NCBI RefSeq assembly: GCF_018448935.1
Contig: NZ_RCWC01000004.1
Coordinates: 124,001-188,000 of the forward strand
From: Photorhabdus noenieputensis
GTDB lineage: Bacteria; Pseudomonadota; Gammaproteobacteria; Enterobacterales; Enterobacteriaceae
Length of the DNA stretch: 64,000 bases
Direction: 5' to 3'
Shown: positions 46,698 through 55,541 of the stretch, piece after piece
Numbering within the stretch: position 1 is the stretch's first letter
Layout: every line of letters begins with the position of its first letter
Translations under genes and position numbers: made by a program
The notes under the pieces: model-generated
Database searches by the model: none
The model's input: only the letters and a program-made list of their open reading frames with translations
What the model was told of the DNA's origin: nothing

Positions 46698-47147
46698 ATG
46701 AAGTTTAACTCTCATGGTTATACTGTTATTGCACTAGCGCTTGTCTCGCTTCTGGCTTACCACTATTACGGTAAGTATACCAAACAGCTTGATACGACAG
46801 TTAAGCTACAGAGTGAGTTGCTGGAGCAGCAGAATGAAATCGTTAATCAGCAGGAGCGGATAAAGCTCCTGTCTGAACTGGATAATCAGCATACAAAGGA
46901 ACTTGCTCATGCGAAATCTGAAATTGATGTTCTTCGCAACGATGTTGCCGCTGGTCATCGCCGGTTGCGCATCGCAGCCACCTGTAATCAAGGCGAAGCC
47001 GGCTCCTCCGGCAGCGTGGGCCATGCAGCCTCCCCACGACTTAACCCGGGAGCTGAACAAGATTATTTCGATCTCCGAAGAATGATTGTTGAGAACGAAC
47101 AACAAACGAAATACTTGCAAGAATATATCAAAACTCAGTGTCAATAG
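46698..47147 (+). CDS. i-spanin Rz
   Basis: A 149-residue inner-membrane spanin subunit. One N-terminal membrane helix (YTVIALALVSLLAYHYYG) is followed by a long coiled coil (about 28-85) and a C-terminal helical part with cysteines. It pairs with the lipoprotein Rz1 to fuse inner and outer membrane in the last step of lysis. It starts ten bases after the endolysin stop. The Rz1 gene is nested in another frame, which is diagnostic for this family. Confidence 0.9.
   Translation: MKFNSHGYTVIALALVSLLAYHYYGKYTKQLDTTVKLQSELLEQQNEIVNQQERIKLLSELDNQHTKELAHAKSEIDVLRNDVAAGHRRLRIAATCNQGEAGSSGSVGHAASPRLNPGAEQDYFDLRRMIVENEQQTKYLQEYIKTQCQ
46909..47085 (+). CDS. o-spanin Rz1 nested in Rz
   Basis: A 58-residue lipoprotein wholly inside the Rz gene in the +1 frame. 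The signal peptide ends in a lipobox (VIAGC) and the short mature part is proline-rich (KAKPAPPAAWAMQPPHD), as in lambda Rz1. AAAGGA lies eight bases before the ATG at 46909; an upstream TTG would add two residues. Together with Rz it makes the spanin complex that disrupts the outer membrane. Confidence 0.9.
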   Translation: MRNLKLMFFATMLPLVIAGCASQPPVIKAKPAPPAAWAMQPPHDLTRELNKIISISEE

Positions 47148-47235
47148 CTGAGTTTTGATAATGTTATTGCGTAATATAAAACAACGTAGGTATGGGTTGG
47201 TTATTAGGGCAAGTATGCTTAAGGTCGATTAATAA

Positions 47236-47631
47236 TCAAACAGGGAATACTGTGTTTTGTAACACAACCCGATAACCATCAATATCTTCGAATGTTTTAC
47301 CATCAATATCCCAATATGGGTTGTAAGAGGGGACTGCAAGAAAGCCAGCGTTTTTCATTAATGAAATCTGTTCTAACCATTCTGAATGGTCTGATATATA
47401 GAAGGCCAATAAATTGTCCTGCGTGGGGGATCTTCCTACTGTTGTGCCACGATGATGGGTAAATTCGAGATGCCAGAGATGGTTTGGATGCCCTAGAATA
47501 ATGCCATCAAAGTTTTCATGATCTTCGAATTTCTCCAGGATAATAAATCCTAAACCTTGGCAGTACATTTCAGCAACTTGAGTTAAATTGTCAGTTGGTC
47601 TGGCGATTCTTAGTATGGTTGATTTTTTCAT
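47236..47631 (-). CDS. VOC-family (glyoxalase/bleomycin-resistance-like) protein
   Basis: A 131-residue single-domain vicinal-oxygen-chelate protein. Two beta-alpha-beta-beta-beta halves are visible: LRIARPTDNLTQVAEMYCQ with LWHLEFTHH, and NLLAFYISDHSEWLEQ with TFEDIDGYRVVLQN. Members of this fold bind metals with His and Glu residues and act as isomerases, dioxygenases or drug-binding proteins. Nothing here tells the substrate. It is transcribed toward the lysis cassette and is not part of it. Confidence 0.85.
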   Translation of the reverse strand: MKKSTILRIARPTDNLTQVAEMYCQGLGFIILEKFEDHENFDGIILGHPNHLWHLEFTHHRGTTVGRSPTQDNLLAFYISDHSEWLEQISLMKNAGFLAVPSYNPYWDIDGKTFEDIDGYRVVLQNTVFPV

Positions 47632-48301
47632 GGTAATCCCAGTTGATAAAGTTTTTGTGGAATATGCCCAATTCTCAGATCTTCTATTGCTATATAAAAC
47701 AATCGATAATGGTAGTTGATAAACGAGAAAAGTACAAAGTGGTGATTTTCAAAATTAAAACAACCTGAAAATATTCGATACTACCGAGCTATTATTTATA
47801 ATATGGCAAAATTTAGGGTTTTATAATTGGAGTTGTTTGGTAGGTTCGTTGGTTGTTTTTTATTTTTATTATCAACTCAATCACTAAAGCTTCTTATATG
47901 AACACGGATTTGGTGTAAGTAGGTCTGCGTTTTTTTCACAATATCATCGAGAGTATGTATTCAATTTCGATAAATTCTGATAAATATCCTTACTATTATT
48001 TGAGAGGCAACTCTTACTTTCTGTTTGTAATAATATCTTATAAGATATATTAAATAATAAAATAATTAATAAATTTACTACCTATTATTTAATAGCCTGA
48101 ATTTTTCAAAGCTATTAAGTTGATTTTTATTGTTTTTACCAAGTGATATGACCAGTAACCTAGTGGCTTGTGCCCCTTAAGCAAAATTTTTATATTATAT
48201 TATATTTTATTATATTATAATCTAGTTTTGTTAGGGAGATTATAATTAATACTATTTTCTGTATTCTTTTTTGTTTATTATTTTTTAAGGATAAATTTCT
48301 G
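47632..48301. other. AT-rich leader of the wza operon
   Basis: About 670 bases with no gene. The 200 bases before wza are extremely AT-rich. I looked for a JUMPstart/ops element (GGCGGTAG) as found before enterobacterial capsule operons and did not see one. The ribosome-binding site before wza is AAGGAT. Confidence 0.6.
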
Positions 48302-49447
48302 ATGAATATTAAGGAATTAATTGTAGTTCTGGCGTTGTCCTGTTCTACGTTATTAGGTGGTTGTACTGTGATGCCTGGGAGTGGACTTACTGTTTATAAT
48401 AAAGAAATAATCAATGATGATGATAGTAACTATGATATTAATAATTTGGTAAACGTTTATCCAGTAACACCATTGTTAATTGAAAAGTTACGTGTGAATT
48501 CTGCTATTGCACGTCCTAATCCTGAATTAGATAAAGAGTTACAACAGTATGAATACCGTATTGGTGTGGGGGATGTCATTATGGTTACTGTTTGGGATCA
48601 TCCTGAATTGACGATACCAGCCGGGCAATACCGTAGTGCCAGTGATACGGGCAACTGGGTGCATTCTGATGGAACGATTTTTTATCCTTATGTTGGTAAG
48701 CTTCATGTGAAAGGGAAAACGGTCACTCAGGTACGCACAATGATTACTGATAAGTTATCGAAGTACATCGAATCACCTCAAGTTGATGTTAATATTGCTG
48801 CTTTCCGTTCACAAAAAGCCTATGTAACAGGTGAAGTTGTTAGGTCTGCGCAACAACCTATCACTAACGTTCCTTTAACCATTATTGATGCGATCAACCA
48901 TGCTGGCGGCTTAACTGAAAATGCTGACTGGCGGAGGATCATTTTGACTCATAAGGGAGAGGAAACGATTATTTCTCTTCAAGATTTGATGCAAAATGGT
49001 GATCTGAAACAAAATCGTCTGCTCTATTCTGGCGATATCTTATATATCCCTCGTAATGATGATTTGAAAGTGTTTGTTATGGGGGAAGTTAAAAAACAGA
49101 CGACTCTGCGAATGGATCGCAGTGGAATGACTTTGACTGAAGCATTGGGTAATGCTGAAGGTATAGATCAATTATCAAGTGATGCTAATGGCATATTTGT
49201 TATCCGTTCCCTGCGTAATGTACCTGATAATAAAGGGAAAATAGCCAATATCTATCAGCTCAATGCTAAAGATGCAACGGCATTGGTGCTGGGAACTGAG
49301 TTTAATTTACAGCCTTACGATATTGTTTATGTTACCAGTGCGCCAGTTGTTCGCTGGAATCGGGTTATCAATCAGTTGGTGCCAACGATATCAAGCATTA
49401 ATAGTCTGACTGAAACAACTAAGTGGATTCGTAAGTGGCCGAATTAA
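48302..49447 (+). CDS. wza: Outer-membrane polysaccharide export lipoprotein Wza
   Basis: A 381-residue outer-membrane export channel for group 1-type capsule or colanic acid. The lipobox LLGGC puts the lipidated cysteine at residue 21. The polysaccharide biosynthesis/export domain ([20 protein letters not shown], near 75) and SLBB domains ([16 protein letters not shown]) follow, then the C-terminal helix that forms the outer-membrane pore ([15 protein letters not shown]). Its stop codon overlaps the wzb start (TAATG). Length is close to E. coli Wza (379). Confidence 0.96.
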   Translation: MNIKELIVVLALSCSTLLGGCTVMPGSGLTVYNKEIINDDDSNYDINNLVNVYPVTPLLIEKLRVNSAIARPNPELDKELQQYEYRIGVGDVIMVTVWDHPELTIPAGQYRSASDTGNWVHSDGTIFYPYVGKLHVKGKTVTQVRTMITDKLSKYIESPQVDVNIAAFRSQKAYVTGEVVRSAQQPITNVPLTIIDAINHAGGLTENADWRRIILTHKGEETIISLQDLMQNGDLKQNRLLYSGDILYIPRNDDLKVFVMGEVKKQTTLRMDRSGMTLTEALGNAEGIDQLSSDANGIFVIRSLRNVPDNKGKIANIYQLNAKDATALVLGTEFNLQPYDIVYVTSAPVVRWNRVINQLVPTISSINSLTETTKWIRKWPN

Positions 49448-49875
49448 TGTTTAATTCTATTCTGGTTGTTTGTGTGGGTAATATCTGTCGATCTCCTACA
49501 GGAGAGCGTTTATTGCGGCAGATATTTCCTCAGAAAGAGATTTATTCTGCGGGAATCTCTGCTTTGGCTGGTAATCCTGCAAATGAACTCTCAAGCAGGG
49601 TTGCGGGTAAGTATGGATTGTCCTTGGATGGACATACAGCGCGTCAACTAACCAGTGAATTATGCCAGCAGTCAAGCTTGATTTTAGTTATGGAAAAAAG
49701 ACATATTGAGGCTGTGAATAGGATAAATCTAGGAGTCAGGGGGAAAACAATGCTTTTTGGCCATTGGTTAAATAAAATGGCTATCCCCGATCCTTATAAG
49801 TCTGATATCGAGGTTTATGAATATGTGTATCAATTATTATTTGAGAGCGCTAATAGTTGGTTGGGGAAATTATAA
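49447..49875 (+). CDS. wzb: Low-molecular-weight tyrosine phosphatase Wzb
   Basis: A 142-residue phosphatase that dephosphorylates the kinase Wzc. The CX5R catalytic loop is CVGNICRS (Cys9, Arg15) and the general acid aspartate is in IPDPY near the C-terminus. The start at 49447 overlaps the wza stop; an in-frame start four residues earlier lies in wza. It is placed between wza and wzc as in E. coli. Confidence 0.96.
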   Translation: MFNSILVVCVGNICRSPTGERLLRQIFPQKEIYSAGISALAGNPANELSSRVAGKYGLSLDGHTARQLTSELCQQSSLILVMEKRHIEAVNRINLGVRGKTMLFGHWLNKMAIPDPYKSDIEVYEYVYQLLFESANSWLGKL

Positions 49876-49946
49876 CTTATAAGTATTTTTAAATTCTGGG
49901 TTTTCAATTCTTCATTACTTATCAATAAAGTAATTATAGGCTTTTT

Positions 49947-52094
49947 ATGACTACATCAGATAAATCAAGTCACACTCATACAGATAGTGATGAAATTGAT
50001 TTAGGCCGTCTTCTTAGTGCCTTATTCGATTATCGCTGGGTGATTGGTGGAATCACTCTATTGTTCACTGTTATTGGCCTTTGTTATTCCTTGATTGCGA
50101 CTCCGATATACAAGGCAAATGCTTTATTGCAGGTTGAAAAGAGAAGTAGTGCATTGCCTTTAATCGGCGACATGGCGGATATGCTTTCTGGAAGACCGTC
50201 AGATACATCGGCAGAATTGGAGTTATTGACTTCCCGAATGATATTGGGAAAGACGGTAAAGGATCTAAATTTGGATGTTCAGGTTACAGCGGATTATTTT
50301 CCTGTGATAGGTAAGGGAATTGCCCGCCTCCGTGGTATGCCAAAACCAGATATTGTTATTAAACATTTTACAGTATCACCTGACTATATGAATAAAGGGA
50401 TAAAAATATCTGTTGACGATGCAGAAAATTATCGGTTGCTGTTTGATGATCAGATTTTCCGCGGGCAAGTGAACAAAGTATTTGATACTGATGGCATAAA
50501 TTTGCTTATCTCAAATATTTCAGCTTCTCCTGGGCAAAGTTTCACGTTGGTTAAACGGGGACAATTGGGGGTTATTCGCGGGTTGCAACAAGCTTTGCGG
50601 GTAAAAGAAAAAGGTAATAGTACTGGTATTATTTCGCTTGAAATGGAAGGTGATGATCGTGCAAGAATAAAGTCAATACTGGATAGTGTTGGTAAAAATT
50701 ACTTGCAACAAAATGTGACAAGAAAGACGGAAGAGGCTGAAAGTAGTCTTAATTTCTTAAAAAATCATTTACCTAAAGTTAAAATTGAGCTCAATCGTTC
50801 TGAGGAGTTGCTTAACCAATATCGTCAAGCGAATGAATCTATCGATTTATCACTTGAAGCAAAATCGGCTCTGGAGACATTGGTCCAAATTGAGAAACAG
50901 ATTAATGAGTTGACTTTCAAAGAAGCTGAATTACAGCAATTGTATACCAAACAACATCCTGCTTATGTTGCGTTGCTTGATAAACGTAAGACTTTGGTTG
51001 ATACCAAAAAGGAGCTGAATCAGTCAATTAAACGGTTACCTAAAACACAGCAGGAAATTTTACGTTTGACCAGAGATGTTCAAGTTGGTCAAGAAATTTA
51101 TGTGCAGTTACTCAATAAACAGCAAGAGTTGAATATCTTGAAAGCAGGGACAGTGGGTAATGTACGTATTATTGATGAAGCTATTGTAGAAAATTCAGCG
51201 GTAAAACCGAAGAAGTCACTGATTGTTGGATCGATGATGGTATTGGGGTTTATATTGTCTGCTGGATTGGTTTGCTTACGAGTCATGTTTCGTAAAGGGA
51301 TCGAAAGCCCCGAACAATTGGAGGAAATAGGTGTTTCCGTTTATGCCACTATTCCGCTATCTGGGACTCAGATCAAACTTGAGCAACAACAGAAAAAGCG
51401 AACTCATCGTCATAAGTTGCGGTTATTAGCGATTCAAGATCCCACTGATTTAGCTATTGAAGCATTACGCAGTCTCAGAACAACTTTGCATTTTTCAATG
51501 ATGGAATCTGCAAACAAAATTATTCTGCTTTCAGGTTCTGCGCCTGAACTAGGAAAATCTTTTATTTCAGTAAACCTTGCTGCTGTATTGGCATTAAGTA
51601 ATAAACGTGTGCTTTTAATCGATGCAGATATGAGAAGAGGCCGCTTACATAAGGTGTTAGAAAGTTCTCAATCTCTGGGGCTCTCTGAATATTTGGCTGG
51701 TCAGCATCAGATAAAAGAGATCATTAACAGAACTTATCTTACTGAGCTTGATTTTGTCAATCGAGGTGTTATTCCGCCTAATCCATCGGAATTACTTATG
51801 CATAACAGGCTTAAAGAATTATTATCTTGGGCAGAAGAGCATTATGATTATGTCTTGGTCGATACTCCGCCTATTTTGGCTGTAACTGATGCTGCGATTA
51901 TTGGGAGATATGCAGGAACTTCATTGTTGATTGCTCGTTATCATAAAACAAGGGTTAAAGAAGTTAATGTTGCTATTCGCCGGTTTAGACAAAATGGCAT
52001 TCATATTAAAGGTGTGTTGCTAAACGCGGTAGAGAAGAAATCTGGTCTCTATTATGGTTATGGCGGATATTATCAATACAGTTATAAGGATTGA
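49947..52094 (+). CDS. wzc: Tyrosine autokinase Wzc
   Basis: A 715-residue inner-membrane bacterial tyrosine kinase and polysaccharide co-polymerase. Two membrane helices (VIGGITLLFTVIGLCYSLIA near 32 and the one near 430) flank a large periplasmic domain with coiled coil. The cytoplasmic kinase has Walker A around residues 528-537 (GSAPELGKSF), Walker A' (LLIDADMRRG) and Walker B (DYVLVDTPP). The C-terminal tyrosine cluster (GLYYGYGGYYQYSYKD) has seven tyrosines for autophosphorylation. It ends the operon; no glycosyltransferase, wzx or wzy follows. Confidence 0.96.
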   Translation: MTTSDKSSHTHTDSDEIDLGRLLSALFDYRWVIGGITLLFTVIGLCYSLIATPIYKANALLQVEKRSSALPLIGDMADMLSGRPSDTSAELELLTSRMILGKTVKDLNLDVQVTADYFPVIGKGIARLRGMPKPDIVIKHFTVSPDYMNKGIKISVDDAENYRLLFDDQIFRGQVNKVFDTDGINLLISNISASPGQSFTLVKRGQLGVIRGLQQALRVKEKGNSTGIISLEMEGDDRARIKSILDSVGKNYLQQNVTRKTEEAESSLNFLKNHLPKVKIELNRSEELLNQYRQANESIDLSLEAKSALETLVQIEKQINELTFKEAELQQLYTKQHPAYVALLDKRKTLVDTKKELNQSIKRLPKTQQEILRLTRDVQVGQEIYVQLLNKQQELNILKAGTVGNVRIIDEAIVENSAVKPKKSLIVGSMMVLGFILSAGLVCLRVMFRKGIESPEQLEEIGVSVYATIPLSGTQIKLEQQQKKRTHRHKLRLLAIQDPTDLAIEALRSLRTTLHFSMMESANKIILLSGSAPELGKSFISVNLAAVLALSNKRVLLIDADMRRGRLHKVLESSQSLGLSEYLAGQHQIKEIINRTYLTELDFVNRGVIPPNPSELLMHNRLKELLSWAEEHYDYVLVDTPPILAVTDAAIIGRYAGTSLLIARYHKTRVKEVNVAIRRFRQNGIHIKGVLLNAVEKKSGLYYGYGGYYQYSYKD

Positions 52095-52100
52095 TCACCT

Positions 52101-52131
52101 TTTCTCCGGCTTGTGGGGCCGGAGAAATTTT
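52101..52131 (+). terminator. Terminator of wza-wzb-wzc
   Basis: TTTCTCCGGC and GCCGGAGAAA form a perfect ten-pair stem around TTGTGGG, followed by TTTTAT. It directly follows the wzc stop codon. Confidence 0.93.
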
Positions 52132-52316
52132 ATCGATGAGCTCTTATTTTCTTTCATATGTTTCTTAATAATCAGTCAGTTCGTTCAATTTAAGGGAAAA
52201 TGGATTATTTTTCCTTTCATCTTACAAGCATAGCTCTGGTGACTTTATAGCTTTACAGTTGGAGAATGTCACTATAAGATGCATATAAAATACATTTTAT
52301 GGTTAGAGAACCTTCT

Positions 52317-53174
52317 ATGAGCGACCTCATTTGTTATAAACGAATACCAATCTGGCAGAAAAATACTATTCCTGAAATGTTCACTGAAAGACATAATACT
52401 AAAGAGGGGACTTACGCTTGTCTTGAGATCCTAGAAGGTGAGCTGGAATTTGTGATTTTCGATGGTGATCAGGAAGAAACCGCTTATTTTAATGTGCAAA
52501 AGCAGCCTCCCATTATTCAGCCACAGGTCTGGCATAAAATTAAATGGGTAAGTGATGATATTAAGTGCCAGCTCTCTTTTTTATGTGAACCACAATATCT
52601 GTTTTATAAACAAAATAATTTGTCATTACCTCACTCTGAAATTAGATATCTGGCAGATATTATTTCTCCTTGTAAGACATTAGATTTGGGGGCCGGTTGT
52701 GGCCGGAATACTTTCTATCTGGCAGAAAGAGGTTATGACGTTACAGCCGTGGATATTAGTCCACAATATATTGACTCAATTAATGCTATTAAAGAAAAGC
52801 AGCGGATTAAAAATATTAGTACGGCTGTTTATGATATCAATTCTCACAATATTACCGAAAAATATGATTTAATTATTTCAACAGTGGTATTGATGTTTCT
52901 GCAACGGGAAAAGATCACTGATATTATTTACAATATGCAGAAACAGACGAATAAAGGTGGTATTAATCTGATTGTTTGCCCGGTTGAAACAGATTCTGCA
53001 CCATATTCATTATTGCCATTCAAAAGTTTCCTCATGCCAGGTGAATTGGAGAGTTATTATTCTGACTGGAAAATCATTAAATATAATGAAAACCCTGGTC
53101 ATCTTCATAAAACAGATGAAAATGGTAATAGAATAAAATTAAACTTTGCTACGCTTCTTGCCAGAAAGAGATGA
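52317..53174 (+). CDS. tehB: Tellurite-resistance methyltransferase TehB, long form
   Basis: A 285-residue S-adenosylmethionine-dependent methyltransferase. The N-terminal 90 residues are a DUF1971-type cupin (SDLICYKRIPIWQKNTIPEMF), and the catalytic domain has the SAM motif TLDLGAGCGRNTFYLAERG, YDLIISTVVLMFL and the C-terminal block HKTDENGNRIKLNFATLLARK. It is close to the two-domain Haemophilus TehB along its whole length. The ATG at 52317 gives the family N-terminus; an in-frame ATG six codons earlier is less likely. No tehA lies beside it. It probably methylates tellurite or related oxyanions and has been linked to haem/oxidative stress in Haemophilus. Confidence 0.93.
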   Translation: MSDLICYKRIPIWQKNTIPEMFTERHNTKEGTYACLEILEGELEFVIFDGDQEETAYFNVQKQPPIIQPQVWHKIKWVSDDIKCQLSFLCEPQYLFYKQNNLSLPHSEIRYLADIISPCKTLDLGAGCGRNTFYLAERGYDVTAVDISPQYIDSINAIKEKQRIKNISTAVYDINSHNITEKYDLIISTVVLMFLQREKITDIIYNMQKQTNKGGINLIVCPVETDSAPYSLLPFKSFLMPGELESYYSDWKIIKYNENPGHLHKTDENGNRIKLNFATLLARKR

Positions 53175-53180
53175 AATACT

Positions 53181-53309
53181 TATACCCGTCATCTTTCAAG
53201 TTGCCTCTTTGTTGGCTGCACTCACTCACCCCGGTCACATCGTTATCTATGCTCCCGGGGATTCGCTCCCTTGCCGTCGCGATGCATCTTGAAATCCATA
53301 GGGTATATA
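53181..53309 (-). repeat. ERIC element, copy 4
   Basis: It begins TATACCCGTCATCTTTC six bases after the tehB stop and ends GAAATCCATAGGGTATATA. It will be transcribed at the 3' end of the tehB mRNA. It is very similar to copy 5. Confidence 0.9.
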
Positions 53310-53329
53310 CCTGTTTTTATCATTAAAAG

Positions 53330-54922
53330 TTAATCGTCGATTTGCATGATTTCGTTATATCGTTGTTGGTCCCGGTACATTTGCAGATAGACCTGATATT
53401 TGGCCTGATGAAATGGAAATGTCTCTTTTTCCGGTTTGATAATGTTGCCGTCACGTACCATCGATTTCGCTGCTTGAGCGAAGTCTGCAAAGGAACCACA
53501 AGCAACGGCACCAAGCAAAGCAGAGCCAAGATTGACAGCATCCTCTTCCTGAGTGAGATGGATTTCTCGCCCGGTGGCATTGGCATATTCACGTAACCAT
53601 AGTGGGTTTTTAGTTGCGCCGCCACACATAACTAGCCTGTTTATCTTATGTCCTGCTTCTATTAGTGCATCAATAATATGGCGAGTGCCATAAGCGATAG
53701 ATTGCAGCGTTGCCAAGTAATGGCGGGCCAGAGCATCACGACTATCTGCCAGCGTCAACCCGCTTACCATTCCCTTAGCATTAGGGTTTGCCCTTGGTGA
53801 ACGGTTGCCGTGATGGTCACTTAGAATATGAAGTTGTGCGGTTGGGTATTTTTCTTGCTTTTCTAACTGTTCGACAACTTCATTCAGTAGTTGGTAGTAA
53901 TGATGACCGGATTCCTCAGCTTCGGCTTCTAGATCCAGCCAGCTATTGTGTTGACGAATTGACCACTCAACTAATGCACCGGCGGCACTTTGTCCACCTT
54001 CGTTGAGCCAGTAACTGGGTAACATTGCGCCGAAATAGGGGCCCCAAATCCCCGGAACCATGACAGGATGAGGACTGACAATCATGTGGCAGTTTGAGGT
54101 TCCGCTAATAATGACCAGGCTGCCCTCTGGATAGGCACCAGCCAGTGCCAATCCGCCAGCATGAGCGTCAATAATACCACCGGCGACGATGATTCCTGTG
54201 TGCAGCCCAAAATCTTTAGCCACTTCAGCGGTCAGATAACCTGCTTTTTCGCCAAGCTCGATGATGGTAGACGGAACTTTATTTGTTAAATCTTCTAACC
54301 CCACATCATAAAGTAGTTTTTCGCTGAACTGTTTTTGATGAGCCAGATAGTTCCATTTGCAAGTGAGCGTGCAGATGCTGGCTACATCAGCGGCAGTTGC
54401 TTTCCATACCAGAAAATCCGCTAAATCAAAGAAACGCCATATATCCTGATAACGTTGAGGAAAGTGGTTTTTTAGCCATAAGATTTTCGGTAGCTCCATT
54501 TCAGGGCTGATTTCACCACCTACATAGCAGAGTGCAGGGTCATTGGTTTGATTTATCGTGATGGCTTCCTTGATTGCACGATGATCCATCCACATGATGA
54601 TATCGTGTTCAGGATTACCATTTTCGGCTACAGAAAGAGGATATCCTTCTGCTGCTACCGCGACTAATGAACAGGTGGCATCGAAGCCGATTGATTTAAC
54701 ATCAATAGGATTAATATTTGCCAGTGCAATAGCTTCTCTTACTGTTGCACATACTTGCACCCAGATATCAGTAGAGGATTGTTCAACAAAATCAGTTTTT
54801 GGATGAAATTGTTGGATAGGGCGAGCGGAGAACGCATGCCGTTTACCGTGTTGGTCGAAAACCGTAGTACGGACACTGGCGGAGCCAACATCAACACCAA
54901 TGAAATATTGTTGTTCCACCAT
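53330..54922 (-). CDS. FGGY-family carbohydrate kinase (pentulose-kinase type)
   Basis: A 530-residue sugar kinase of the FGGY family, closest by motif to the ribulokinase-like branch that includes a Yersinia carbohydrate kinase. The N-terminal phosphate loop is FIGVDVGSASVRTTVFD, and the substrate-binding region has CKWNYL. GGIIDAHAGGLALAGA and VISGTSNCHM form the ATP and hinge parts, and the FGGY signature region is CGGATKNPLWLREYANATGREI. Length is normal for the group. It transfers phosphate from ATP to a pentulose such as D-ribulose or an L-sugar; the sequence does not settle which. It stands alone here, without transporter or isomerase genes. Confidence 0.9.
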   Translation of the reverse strand: MVEQQYFIGVDVGSASVRTTVFDQHGKRHAFSARPIQQFHPKTDFVEQSSTDIWVQVCATVREAIALANINPIDVKSIGFDATCSLVAVAAEGYPLSVAENGNPEHDIIMWMDHRAIKEAITINQTNDPALCYVGGEISPEMELPKILWLKNHFPQRYQDIWRFFDLADFLVWKATAADVASICTLTCKWNYLAHQKQFSEKLLYDVGLEDLTNKVPSTIIELGEKAGYLTAEVAKDFGLHTGIIVAGGIIDAHAGGLALAGAYPEGSLVIISGTSNCHMIVSPHPVMVPGIWGPYFGAMLPSYWLNEGGQSAAGALVEWSIRQHNSWLDLEAEAEESGHHYYQLLNEVVEQLEKQEKYPTAQLHILSDHHGNRSPRANPNAKGMVSGLTLADSRDALARHYLATLQSIAYGTRHIIDALIEAGHKINRLVMCGGATKNPLWLREYANATGREIHLTQEEDAVNLGSALLGAVACGSFADFAQAAKSMVRDGNIIKPEKETFPFHQAKYQVYLQMYRDQQRYNEIMQIDD

Positions 54923-55541
54923 GAGGTTCTTCCCTTATTTATTAACCCAGGCTGATAAAATGAGTTGAGTGGAACAATAACACAATCAGGTTATTCAATT
55001 ATTGTGAAGCGGCTCGAAAAAGATTTGGTGATTTTATGATGATAAAAAATATCACCTATATTTTCTATTACCCTTTTGATTGACGTAATAAATCCATTCC
55101 AGAATAGTGGTTTGTTTAGAAGGAAAAACCATGATGGGTAGAGCGGGCAAAATATTTTCAGAAAAATCGCTGACAATTTCTATGTGATGATTTTTTTCTT
55201 AAAAGTCGATTTTAAAAATAATATTAATTAGTTCATTAATTAACAAGAACGGAGCATAGGGATAATATGTTGTTTTTTACTTTAATTGGTTGAAATGTTT
55301 AAGTATTTTGGTAAATTCTTTTGATTAAGAAAACGGTTTATACCTAAATATTTTTTAATGTATTTGGTGTGATAAATTTTTGAACATTCTAATCTTAAAA
55401 TTCTATCGAGTGATATCACTCACAAGTATTAAATCTTTTTCCATTTTTACGAAATTTTTTCTCGCATATTTTCTGTAAATATTCTTTATTAAGTTGCTGC
55501 GTATATGTTGTTATTTTGTTATGAAATATCCGAGGGAATAT
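54923..55541. other. Divergent promoter region of the kinase and symporter genes
   Basis: About 620 bases between two divergent genes. AT-rich, with no supported gene. A short frame on the minus strand (54991-55176) has no protein-like character and lacks a good ribosome-binding site. Confidence 0.55.

Noticed and set aside
47632-48301. A JUMPstart/ops element before wza
   Set aside because: No GGCGGTAG or similar sequence found.
54991-55176. Small minus-strand frame between the FGGY kinase and symporter genes
   Set aside because: Short, AT-rich, no ribosome-binding site and placed in a divergent promoter region.
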